From Candidatus Altimarinota bacterium (GTDB lineage: Bacteria; Patescibacteriota; Gracilibacteria; BD1-5; UBA6164), in NCBI GenBank assembly GCA_027062145.1, contig JAMOTX010000033.1, positions 1 to 7,941 on the forward strand: a stretch of DNA of 7,941 nucleotides, written 5' to 3'. Each line of letters opens with the position of its first letter. The stretch's first letter is position 1. A model generated the notes under the pieces. The model ran no database searches and was not told where the DNA came from. It saw only the letters and a program-made list of their open reading frames with translations. The translations under genes were made by a program, and so were the position numbers. This document shows, piece after piece, positions 1 through 7,166 of this stretch.

Positions 1-366
1 CTCCATATTAAAAGTAGATCATCATTTAGAATAAGATGATTGTCATCACATTCATCAAAATATATCTTCAAAACCACCAAATCATCAAGTAGAATGTGTA
101 TTACCTCATCAAAAAGGATTTCATCATCAAGCTGTTCATCATGCTGTTCATCAAGTAGAACCAAACATATCATACTGCTTTTTTTTACTTTCGTTTCAAA
201 GCGTATCATATGCATTATTTATTTCTTTAAATTTTGATTCAGCATTTTTATCTCATTCGTTTCTATCAGGATGATATTTCATAGCTTGTTTTCTATAAGC
301 TTTTTTTATTTCATTTTGGCTTGAATTTTTATTAACTCAAAGTGTTTCATATAAATCTCTTGACAT
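1..366 (-). CDS. dnaJ: Chaperone DnaJ, N-terminal part (J domain and Gly/Phe region), cut by the window edge
   Basis: Seen: reading from ATG at 366 with UGA as Gly gives 122 codons running off base 1. It opens MSRDLYETLGVNKNSS. The J domain spans about residues 1-66, with the HPD motif at 32-34 (YHPDR), followed by EINNAYDTLGN and KKKQYDMFG. From about residue 70 comes a glycine-rich linker with Phe-Gly-Gly units, in which most glycines are UGA, often two or three in a row. Known for the family: the HPD loop stimulates ATP hydrolysis by DnaK, and DnaJ delivers unfolded clients in the cytoplasm. The zinc-finger and client-binding domains of a full DnaJ would lie left of the window, so a shorter J protein of the CbpA type is not excluded. 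No Shine-Dalgarno is visible. The gene diverges from the secreted protein at 420 across 53 bases. Confidence 0.9.
131..154. repeat. Tandem 12-bp repeat inside the dnaJ glycine-rich linker
   Basis: The unit gctgttcatca(t/a) occurs twice in direct succession, at 131-142 and 143-154. On the coding (minus) strand it encodes Thr-Ala-Gly-Gly units whose glycines are UGA. It is probably a slippage-prone stretch that sets the length of the flexible linker. Confidence 0.7.
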
Positions 367-419
367 TTTATTTATTTTAACTATAAATATATTATATTAA
401 TTTTTATACACATACAACT
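367..419. promoter_or_regulatory. Divergent promoter region between dnaJ and the secreted-protein gene
   Basis: These 53 bases are almost purely A/T and separate two divergent starts, so both promoters must lie here or overlap the coding ends. On minus, TATAGT lies 13 nt before the dnaJ ATG, and a TATAAT is further upstream. On plus, TATACA (405-410) lies 9 nt before the ATG at 420. In such AT-rich sequence -10-like hexamers arise easily, and no convincing -35 is visible. Neither start has a Shine-Dalgarno. The existence of promoters here is inferred from the layout; the exact boxes are uncertain. Confidence 0.45.
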
Positions 420-860
420 ATGAAAAAAATTATTAAAGCTATTATAACTCTAACTGTTATTATTTCAAGCTTATCTTCTACTTTTGCAGAAAATTGATAT
501 ATAGAAAATATATTAAATCTAGATTACACAATAGAAGAAAACAATTTAGAGTTATCACAAATTAATTATTACCATTTTAATATAGTTCAATATAATAATA
601 TATATTTGAATATGAAAAAAGTTAATGGCTTACTTAAAAAATGAATAATAGATAATTATAAGAATTGAACTTACTGATATTATCAAGTTAATTGAATAAT
701 TAAAAATCATAATAATTTTACATATAACCTTAATCAATTCTTTTTTTACCTAAAAATAAAAGAATCTTGAGCAAATTATGTTGAATTAAATACAGCTATA
801 AAAAGAAGTTCTATAAATATAATTAATAGCTATAATAGAATTAAAAATCTAATAAAATAA
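420..860 (+). CDS. Small secreted protein of unknown function
   Basis: Seen: 146 codons from ATG at 420 to TAA, with UGA as Gly at several positions. Residues 1-24 form a standard signal peptide: MKK, a hydrophobic core (IIKAIITLTVIISSL), then SSTFA, with likely cleavage before Glu-Asn-Gly. The mature part, about 122 residues, is rich in Asn, Tyr, Ile and Lys, has no cysteine, no further membrane segment, and ends in a basic stretch (NSYNRIKNLIK). I recognise no family. A soluble exported protein is inferred; there is no LPXTG-like anchor or lipobox. The ATG is chosen because the signal peptide begins there. It has its own terminator right after the stop, so it appears to be monocistronic, diverging from dnaJ. 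Confidence 0.8.
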
Positions 861-868
861 AAACATCT

Positions 869-898
869 AAAACTCCTTTAAAATAAGGAGTTTTTTTT
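869..898 (+). terminator. Rho-independent terminator of the secreted-protein gene
   Basis: A perfect 10-bp stem, AAAACTCCTT (869-878) and AAGGAGTTTT (885-894), has a 6-nt loop and runs into a T tract of eight (891-898). It begins 8 nt after the TAA. This is one of the few G/C-containing stems in the window. Confidence 0.92.
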
Positions 899-914
899 GC
901 ATAAAAAAATAAAT

Positions 915-951
915 AATGTTAAAATTAATATAAGTATTAATTATTAACATT
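915..951. promoter_or_regulatory. Long imperfect dyad just upstream of the phosphate transporter start
   Basis: The arm AATGTTAAAATTAATA (915-930) pairs with TATTAATTATTAACATT (935-951), one base bulged, around a TAAG centre. The dyad ends 5 nt before the ATG at 957. A TATAAG hexamer (929-934) at the centre could be a -10 box, making this an operator over the promoter; if transcribed, it would instead form a hairpin next to the start codon. Which of the two applies cannot be decided from sequence. Confidence 0.5.
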
Positions 952-956
952 AGATT

Positions 957-2366
957 ATGAAAATAGTTTTAAATATTAGAGATGAATATATTAAAAGTTT
1001 AAAGTATATGTTATTTGCATTAGCAGTTATACTATGAGTTTCTTATGTATATTTCATAGAATGATGACAAATAACTTCCCCTACTGATAAATTGTATTTA
1101 TTATTAGCATCTATATTTTGAATTTATATGGCTGTTAATTTATGAGCTAATGATGTTGCCAATAATATGTGACCAGCAGTTTGAAGTAAAGCACTTACTT
1201 TAACATGAGCTATAATTATAGCAGCAGTTTTTGAAGCATCTTGAGCTATTCTAGCTTGATGAGATGTAGTAGATACAATTAAATCTTGAATTATTAATCA
1301 AGCATTAATAACTGATAATTTAAAATCAATCGCAATAATGCTTGCGACATTACTATGAGCTGCTATTTGGATAAATGTTGCAACATATGTTAAAGCACCT
1401 GTATCAGCTACACATGCAATAATTGGTTGATTACTATGAGCATGAATTACAGCTCAATGATTAGATATAGTATTTTGGGATAAAGTATGAATGATAGCAA
1501 TAGCATGGGTAGTTGCTATATTTATGTGAGGATTTATAGCTGTTATAATATTAAAATCAATAGATAAAAATATTTTAAGTCAAAAGAATAAATGAGAAGC
1601 TGCTAAACATTGGGTTCCTATATATGTATGATTAATGTCAGTAATTTTTTCAATATATTTATTGTTAAAATGATTAAAACCATTAATTAAAAGTAATGAA
1701 TATTTACATAGTATTATTACACCTGCTTCAGCAACATTTACATGAGTAATTATATGAATACTTGTTTATATAGCATTAATTGTGTACTACAAAAAACAAA
1801 AAGATTCATTCTTTAAAGATAAGAAAAAATTTGTTAATAAATTATTCAATGTTCCATTAATTTTTGCAGTTGCTCTTTTATCATTTGCACATTGATCAAA
1901 TGACGTAGCAAATGCTATATGACCAGTAGCATCAATTTATGATACAATTAAAAACTGAACACTTTCTACTGAGGCAGTAGGTATACCAACATGGATTATG
2001 TTACTTTGAGCATTATCATTAGCATGATGATTAGCCGTATTTGGTTCAAGATTAATTAAATCAGTATGAAATGAAATAACAAAATTAAATCAAGTAAGAG
2101 CATTTTGTGTAGCATTATCAGCAGCAATAACTGTAATAATTGCTTCTAAATTATGATTACCAGTAAGTTCAACTCAAATAGCTATTTGAGCAATATTCTG
2201 AATTGGTTTATTTAGAGAACATGAAAAAAGAATTGATTGAAAAGAAAAAACATATATCGATAAATGAGAAATTAAAAAAATAATTTTATCATGGATTGTG
2301 ACTCTTCCAGTTGCATGACTAATATCTTCTATTACTTACTTATATGTAATAAATATAATGTGATAA
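957..2366 (+). CDS. pit: Inorganic phosphate transporter, PiT family
   Basis: Seen: 469 residues from ATG at 957 to TAA, with about 38 glycines written UGA and only about 5 as GGN. Both halves carry the family's signature: GANDVANNMGPAVGSKALT starting at residue 63, and HGSNDVANAIGPVASI at about 312. The inverted-duplicate plan of PiT proteins, with many hydrophobic segments and a central charged loop (about residues 280-300, YYKKQKDSFFKDKKKF), is evident. Known for the family: integral membrane symport of phosphate, often as a metal-phosphate complex, driven by H+ or Na+. Length is close to that of bacterial Pit proteins. It lies 87 bp before the VTC-type polymerase on the same strand, so phosphate import feeding polyphosphate storage is inferred. 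No Shine-Dalgarno. Read with the standard code it would look like a heavily broken pseudogene. Confidence 0.95.
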
Positions 2367-2372
2367 AAATCG

Positions 2373-2399
2373 TAATTATTTTTGACCTAAAAATAATTA
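2373..2399. terminator. Perfect A/T hairpin after the phosphate transporter; possible terminator or operator
   Basis: TAATTATTTTT (2373-2383) and AAAAATAATTA (2389-2399) form a perfect 11-bp stem around GACCT, starting 7 nt after the TAA. Its place matches the stop-proximal terminators of the neighbouring genes, but the stem has no G/C pair and no U tract follows, so termination may be weak. Its loop overlaps the TTGACC proposed as the -35 of the next gene, so it may instead be a regulatory dyad. Confidence 0.45.
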
Positions 2400-2410
2400 T
2401 ATGATAAAAT
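2382..2410 (+). promoter_or_regulatory. Candidate promoter of the VTC-domain gene
   Basis: TTGACC (2382-2387) and TAAAAT (2405-2410) are separated by 17 bases and match the sigma-70 consensus at 5 of 6 positions each. A perfect TATAAT also occurs at 2429-2434, 18 nt before the ATG, but without a good -35. The first pair is the best promoter match I found in the window. Confidence 0.5.
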
Positions 2411-2452
2411 AAATATAAGAAAAATAAATATAATCTAAACCATTTTTTACAA

Positions 2453-3313
2453 ATGAAATCTAATTATAACAATAAATTACAATCATTTTCAACATTAAGT
2501 TTAACTGAGCTTAATGCCAAAGCTAGTTATTTAAAAAGAATTGATACAAAGTTTTTATTAAATGGTAAACAATTTGCTGACGTTTTAAGTGATCTTAAAA
2601 ACGATTTTCAAGTTTTAGAAATAAAAGGTAAGAAAATTTTTTCATATGACAATGTTTACATGGATTCTGAAGATTACATGTTTTATAATCAACACCAAAA
2701 TAGAGAAAAAACTAGAACAAAAATAAGAACAAGATATTATGTCGATTCAAATTTAGCATTTTTTGAATTCAAACAAAAAAATAATTGAATTACTAGTAAA
2801 TATAGATATGAATTCCCTGCTGAAGAACACGGATTTATGACTAAAGGTAAAAAAAGATTTTTTGAATGAGTTTGGCAAAGTACATATGAAGGAGCTAAAG
2901 CACCTAAAATAACACCTTCTATTAAAACAACTTATAAAAGAATTACTTTAGTAAGTAAAGATGCATCTGAAAGATTAACAATTGATTTTGATATTAAAAC
3001 TCTTGATCTTAGATGAGATAATACTTCTGAAGTTAATTTAAAAAATCTAGTAATAATTGAAAGTAAAACATTGAAAAAGTGATGTAAAAGTTGTGAAATA
3101 ATGAAAACACACAATATTCAAAAAAGTAAATCATGTAGTAAGTATTCTCTATGAGTTGTATATTCATGACTTGCAAAAAGATATGATACTTTTAAAGAAA
3201 CAATGGAAGAAATTAAAAGTATAAGAATGGATACCTTAAAAAATAGAACTAGAGATAAATCTAGTTTTGCTCAAAAACAAATTAATAAAAAAGAAGTAAT
3301 TACAGTTAAGTAA
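2453..3313 (+). CDS. VTC-domain protein, probable polyphosphate polymerase
   Basis: Seen: 286 residues with UGA as Gly. The order of conserved pieces matches the VTC/CYTH-like tunnel fold: RIDTKF (29-34), FSYDNVYMD (63-71), RTKIRTRYY (88-96) with alternating basic residues, FFEFKQK (103-109), YKRITL (161-166), RLTIDFDIKT (174-183), IIESKT (201-206) and SKYSLGV (229-235). These carry the Lys, Arg and Glu residues that in yeast Vtc4 line the tunnel and bind the nucleotide and growing chain. Known for the family: transfer of ATP gamma-phosphate to polyphosphate, with metal. There is no SPX domain and no clear membrane segment, so it is probably cytoplasmic. Its upstream neighbour is the phosphate transporter. 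The last codons lie in the terminator stem. Other CYTH-type triphosphate enzymes are the main alternative. Confidence 0.85.
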
Positions 3314-3326
3314 TTACTTCTTTTTT
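3287..3326. terminator. Bidirectional terminator shared by the VTC gene and ftsE
   Basis: GAAGTAATTAC (3293-3303) and GTAATTACTTC (3310-3320) form a perfect 11-bp stem with a 6-nt loop, flanked by A6 (3287-3292) and T6 (3321-3326). A U tract therefore follows the stem in either direction. The hairpin contains the last VTC codons and its TAA (3311-3313), and its T tract touches the ftsE stop (3325-3327), so it ends both convergent transcripts. Confidence 0.88.
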
Positions 3327-4008
3327 ATTTTAATTGATATCATCAATTTTGAATATCATATACTACTTCTTTATTTTCAAATGCAATAACTCTTTTTTTC
3401 AATCTATTAACTATATTTTCATCATGTGTTGCCATTATTACAGTTTTTCAATCCGCATTAATATCTAGAAATATATCCATAATTTCTTTTGCAGTTTCTG
3501 GATCTAAATTACCAGTAGGTTCATCTCAAATAATTATTTGAGGCTCATGAACTAATGCTCTTGCAATAGCTACTCTTTGTTTTTCACCTCAACTAAGTTC
3601 ATAAATAAATTTTTCTTTTTTTATAAGTAATCATACTTTTTCAAGTGCTTCAGGTACTTTTTTTCTAATTATTTCATCACTATATCAACAAACTTCCATA
3701 GCAAATGCTACATTTTCATAAACTTTTTTAGACTCAAGTAATTTATAATCTTGAAAAATAACCCCTATTCCTCTTCTATAGTTTAATAATGATTCCTCAG
3801 TTAAACTATGATACAAAGAGAGATTATTATCTAATATAATATCTCATTGACTTGGTTTAAAATCTCAAATCAACGATCTAATTAAACTAGTTTTTCAACT
3901 ACCAGAATAACCAATAAAAAAAAGAAACTCCCCTGGGTTTATATCCAAATTTATATTCTTTAAAACTATTTTATTTCAAAATGATAAAGTAACATTATCT
4001 ATTTTCAT
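3325..4008 (-). CDS. ftsE: Cell-division ABC transporter ATP-binding protein FtsE
   Basis: Seen: 227 residues from ATG at 4008 to TAA at 3325-3327. Walker A is GYSGSGKTS (33-41), the Q-loop is in VIFQDYKLL (Q86), the signature is LSGGEKQR (138-145), Walker B/D-loop is IIIGDEPTGNLD (158-169), and the H-loop is ATHD (H195). The stretch RRGIGVIFQDYKLL followed by VYENVAFAMEV is typical of FtsE rather than of other ABC ATPases. Known for the family: FtsE with the membrane protein FtsX forms a divisome complex that activates peptidoglycan hydrolases. Odd points: Gly replaces the Ala common before DEPTGNLD, and no ftsX follows, since the gene converges on the VTC gene 11 bp away. A LolD/MacB-like exporter ATPase is the alternative. 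Glycines in Walker A and in LSGGE are encoded by UGA. No Shine-Dalgarno. Confidence 0.9.
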
Positions 4009-4027
4009 AAATTCTTATTTATAAAAT

Positions 4028-4053
4028 ACTATAAATAGTTTAATCTATTTATA
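4028..4053 (-). promoter_or_regulatory. ftsE promoter region with a perfect dyad
   Basis: TATAAATAG (4030-4038) and CTATTTATA (4045-4053) form a perfect 9-bp inverted repeat with a 6-nt spacer. On the minus strand TATAGT (4033 down to 4028), a likely -10 box, overlaps one arm, 19 nt before the ftsE ATG. No strong -35 is visible. The overlap would suit an operator; the dyad is observed, its role is inferred. Confidence 0.45.
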
Positions 4054-4062
4054 ATATTTTGC

Positions 4063-4096
4063 AAAAAAAAGACTGAGTTTATAACTCAATCTTTTT
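4063..4096 (-). terminator. Rho-independent terminator of the antiporter gene
   Basis: TGAGTT (4074-4079) pairs with AACTCA (4083-4088) around a TAT loop. After one mismatch the stem continues with AGA/TCT and then A/T pairs. On minus the 3' side is a run of eight U (4070 down to 4063). The stem begins at the antiporter stop codon. Confidence 0.87.
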
Positions 4097-6227
4097 AAAC
4101 AAATGTTTTCACATCCATTACCATTTCTTTTTCTATATCTTCCATAAATTTAATATACAATTTAGGAGTTATAATTTCTTTATTATATAGGTCTTTTACC
4201 ACTTTTTCTTCTAGTTTTAATAATGATTTATTTACAAGTCTAGATTCAATAGCATTTATAGTTGCTTTATGATTTGAAAAAATATTAATTCTTTTTTCAT
4301 CAGCTGCTTTATTAAAACTTGCATATAAAGAAATAACTTCATTAAAGATATCTTTATCAAATCAAAAATCAATTTCTCATAATAGTTTTAATTCTTTAAT
4401 AACTTTTCTAGTAATAATAACTCTAGCTCTATTTCTAATATAAGCATCTAAATCAGTAGACTTATTTTTATAAAGCCCTACAAAGAATCTAGTAAAAATA
4501 TCATAATCATTTCATTTTTTAGATATTTTTCTAAGTTGAGAATCATCATGCTCAACTCTTTCCATTTGTTTTTCTATTTTTCTGAAAATATATTTAAAAT
4601 TATGTTCATCTATTTCATTATAGAAGAATAAATCTTTTAAATATTGTTTTTCTATTCATAGTGCATGTAATGAGATAGCCCTTCTAATAAGTGATTTAGC
4701 CTCTTCAGGTTTACCTTTTAAAAGATTTTTCATTAATATTATAGATTCATTTAATCTTTTAGTATATTTTCATATTAAATCATCGTATTCAATTTTTGTT
4801 AAATATGCTTTTTTATATGTAGAATTTAATTTTTCAATTATTTTTAAATTTGCCAATATTTTACCTTCTTTATGCTCAAATTCTTCTAATTTATGAAGTT
4901 TATCCAGATGAAGTTTTTTCATTATATAAGAAGTTGTTGGTGCTTTAATTAATAAAGTAAACATTATACTTCATATAGTCAAAACAAGTAAAAAATCTTT
5001 TATTGAAAAATCATAAGTCCATCAAACTATTTTTTGAAATTCCATTAACTTATCATATCAAGCATCTCATATTCAAGGTATCATAAGAACCATCATAAGA
5101 GCTAATGCTCATCTAAGACTTCCCCAAGATAATAATATAGACCATGTATTTGGAATATGTTCTTCTAATTTAAATTTATTAATAATAGTAATAGGAATAT
5201 ATACTGAAATAATTCTTGCAATAACTACTATAAATATAGTTAAAACAAGTGGCACTAAAAATTGTGTAAAATCAATTTCTATACTAGAAAGAATTAAACC
5301 CATTAGTATAAATACAACTGAATTTGAAACAAAAGCAAAGAATTCCCAAAATTTTTGCATATGAATTTCAACTCTTGGACTAATTTTATATCTACCATAA
5401 TTTCAAATAACCATTGATGCTATAACAGTAGCTATTACTCATGATATAGGTAAAAATTCAAAATGTTCACTTATAAGTTCAGCTGAAACAAAAGTAATAT
5501 GAGCTAAAAGCATAGTAATAACTATTTCTGCTTCTTCATTATTTTTAATATAACCAATTGTTTTTGAAAATAAAAATCAAATAGTTCATCAAAATATTAT
5601 TCAACCAAATAACATAGATAAAAACTTCCATGTTCATTCAATATATGTAGTAGAAGTAACTACTCATCATTCAAGTATAACTCAAAGTATAACTAAAAAT
5701 AATGCAACTGCTGTACCATCATTAAATAGACTTTCTCATTCAAATAATATAGTAAGTCTTCTAGGCGCTCAAAGTGATTTAAAAATAGATAATACTGCTA
5801 CAGGATCTGTAGCTGAAATAAGTGATCAAAATAGTAAACATACTAGAAAAGGAATCTCTAATCAAATATATGGAAAAATCAAATACAAAACTCATCAAAT
5901 AAATCAAGTTGATATCAATAAACCAAATATTGCAAGTGAAGAAATAGTCCTCCAGTTAGCTAACATATGTCTATAATTTATATTATATGCTGCTTCAAAT
6001 AATAAAACAGGTAAAAAAACAAAAAATAAAATATCTGGTGTTAATTTAAAATCATCAATAAATGAAAATAATGGTATGTGTGAAATAGGCACAAGTATTA
6101 AACCTATGATTACCAATAAAACAGTATAAGGAAAATTCATTTTTTTACTTCAAATATAAGCAAAAGAAGAAATAATTAATAATGCTAAAATAGACATTGT
6201 TTGAGACATAAAATCCAATTCATCCAT
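4095..6227 (-). CDS. CPA1-family Na+/H+ (cation:proton) antiporter with long cytoplasmic tail
   Basis: Seen: 710 residues from ATG at 6227, with UGA as Gly. The N-terminal ~430 residues are a run of hydrophobic segments with CPA1 hallmarks: FLPVLLFEAAYN, SATDPVAVLSIF (Asp141), EGESLFNDGTAVALF (Asn169-Asp170, the ion-binding pair) and GSLRGALALMMV (Arg372). Known for the family: electroneutral exchange of Na+ (sometimes K+ or Li+) for H+ in the cytoplasmic membrane, controlling pH, sodium and volume. From about residue 435 to the end lies a soluble, charged, mostly helical tail of about 275 residues (LEEFEHKEGKILANLK and onward). It has no cNMP-binding, TrkA or CBS motif that I can recognise and may be regulatory. 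The ATG fits because the first hydrophobic segment starts soon after it. NhaP-like; exact ion preference unknown. It is flanked by its own promoter and terminator. Confidence 0.93.
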
Positions 6228-6331
6228 AATAAACTATAAAAAAATAAGGAGTAAAAAACCAAGCAAAAAAAGCTCAGTTTTCAAATACGTCAGAAGTGTA
6301 AAAGTAAAAAATAAATAATCAAGTTTTAAAT
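6228..6331. promoter_or_regulatory. Intergenic region with the candidate antiporter promoter
   Basis: On minus, TATAGT (6238 down to 6233) lies only 5 nt before the antiporter ATG, with TTGGTT (6262 down to 6257) 18 bases further upstream as a possible -35. That spacing would start transcription at or next to the ATG, giving a leaderless mRNA. An AAGGAG-like string on plus at about 6246-6251 precedes no start codon and has no evident role. Nothing else was recognised here. Confidence 0.4.
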
Positions 6332-6364
6332 AAAAAAAGACCTAGTAATAAAACTAAATCTTTT
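6332..6364 (-). terminator. Terminator of the pilin-like gene
   Basis: On the minus-strand RNA, GAUUUAGU (from 6360-6353) pairs with ACUAGGUC (from 6346-6339), including two G-U pairs, around a 6-nt loop, followed by seven U (6338 down to 6332). It starts right after the pilin stop. The wobble pairs make it stronger on minus than on plus, so it looks strand-specific. Confidence 0.75.
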
Positions 6365-7070
6365 AATAAGCAGGTGCACTATATACATAATCATTAGAAA
6401 CAACACTATAAAATTTTCAACCTATTTTTGCAACATCTTTTAATTTTACAAATGTAGTTCAACTTCATGTAACAAATTCATCATCAGTTAAGTATGATTT
6501 TAAAGTTAATGGATTAACATCATCAATATCTATATCTGTTGATCATGAATCTAGTAAAATTTGAGCCAAAGGTTGATTAGTACTTGTAAGTAACATTCAT
6601 AATTTATTTCAAGTAACAGTAGGATACCTAACTGTATAATCTATTGCAGCATATGTAGTATCAAATACTCAAGCTATTTTACTTCATTGATCTTCTAAAA
6701 ATCACATTAATTGAAAATATTTTCTATTTTTATTAGTATAAAATAAAAAATTTGTTTTATCTTTTGGATCTAATCAATCGTTTGAATATCATAATCTTTC
6801 TAATACAGTTTCTCAAACTACTCATTGGTAAGCAATAATTTCAGCTCATGATTTTATATCAATCTTACTATCTGGATATGGTAATCTTCATTTAGTTAAA
6901 GTAACATTTAATCATTTAGTTAATCACTCTAATTGAGCTAATCTATTTGAGTCTCTAGCTCCTAATAAATATCAACTATATGAAATAAATCAAATTGTAG
7001 ATAATATTCATAAAATACTAATTACTACTATTAATTCTACAATTGTAAAACCTCTTTTGTTATATGACAT
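6363..7070 (-). CDS. Type IV pilin-like (prepilin N-terminal motif) protein
   Basis: Seen: 235 residues from ATG at 7070. The N-terminus MSYNKRGFTIVELIVVISILGIL is a class III signal: a short basic leader, prepilin-peptidase cleavage expected after Gly7, Phe at +1, Glu at +5 (residue 12), then one hydrophobic helix to about residue 30. The remainder is a soluble domain with Tyr, Asp and Gly, lacking the C-terminal cysteine pair of many pilins. Known for the family: processed by PilD-type peptidase in the membrane and assembled into type IV pili or pseudopili for adhesion, motility, DNA uptake or secretion. Whether this is a major pilin, a minor pilin or a pseudopilin cannot be told, as no pilus assembly genes are in the window. 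The adjacent secretion-type ATPase is separately terminated. No Shine-Dalgarno. Confidence 0.88.
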
Positions 7071-7080
7071 TTTTGAAAAA

Positions 7081-7109
7081 TTAAGTATAAATTTATAACT
7101 TAAGTATAA
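7081..7109 (-). promoter_or_regulatory. Repeat-rich promoter region of the pilin-like gene
   Basis: TTAAGTATAA occurs twice in direct orientation (7081-7090 and 7100-7109), 19 bp apart. In addition 7081-7103 is a near-palindrome: TTAAGTATAAA against TTTATAACTTAA, with one bulged A. On minus, TATACT (7089 down to 7084) is a possible -10 box, 13 nt before the ATG. The repeats could bind a regulator on two helix faces nearly two turns apart; this is inference. Confidence 0.45.
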
Positions 7110-7117
7110 TTATAAAC

Positions 7118-7148
7118 AAAAAAAACTAAAAAAGTATTTTAGTTTTTT
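7118..7148 (-). terminator. Terminator of the secretion-ATPase gene
   Basis: AAAAAACTAAAA (7120-7131) and TTTTAGTTTTTT (7137-7148) form a perfect 12-bp stem with a 5-nt loop. On minus the 3' side ends in a run of eight U (7125 down to 7118). It lies about 19 nt after the stop at 7167. The flanking A and T tracts mean it could also act in the plus direction. Confidence 0.8.
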
Positions 7149-7166
7149 CTTGACTTGTATCTAATA

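Noticed and set aside
121..160. Repeats resembling a CRISPR or satellite array
   Set aside because: Only two 12-bp units with no spacers, inside a coding linker.
40..237. 65-codon open frame on plus, rich in serine
   Set aside because: It is the antisense of the dnaJ J domain and glycine linker; its Ser codons (TCA) are the complement of UGA-Gly, and it has no protein-like features.
957..2366. Phosphate transporter read as a pseudogene riddled with UGA stops
   Set aside because: The stops are only UGA, at glycine positions, with no frameshifts and a single terminal UAA; every other gene behaves the same way.
2932..3114. 60-codon open frame on minus
   Set aside because: It lies antisense within the VTC gene, whose conserved motifs are on plus.
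4770..6140. Several short minus-strand open frames as separate small membrane proteins
   Set aside because: They are fragments of the one 710-residue antiporter frame interrupted only by UGA-Gly.
6228..6331. Possible plus-strand gene after the AAGGAG-like string near 6246
   Set aside because: No start codon follows at a usable distance and no open frame of any length is present.
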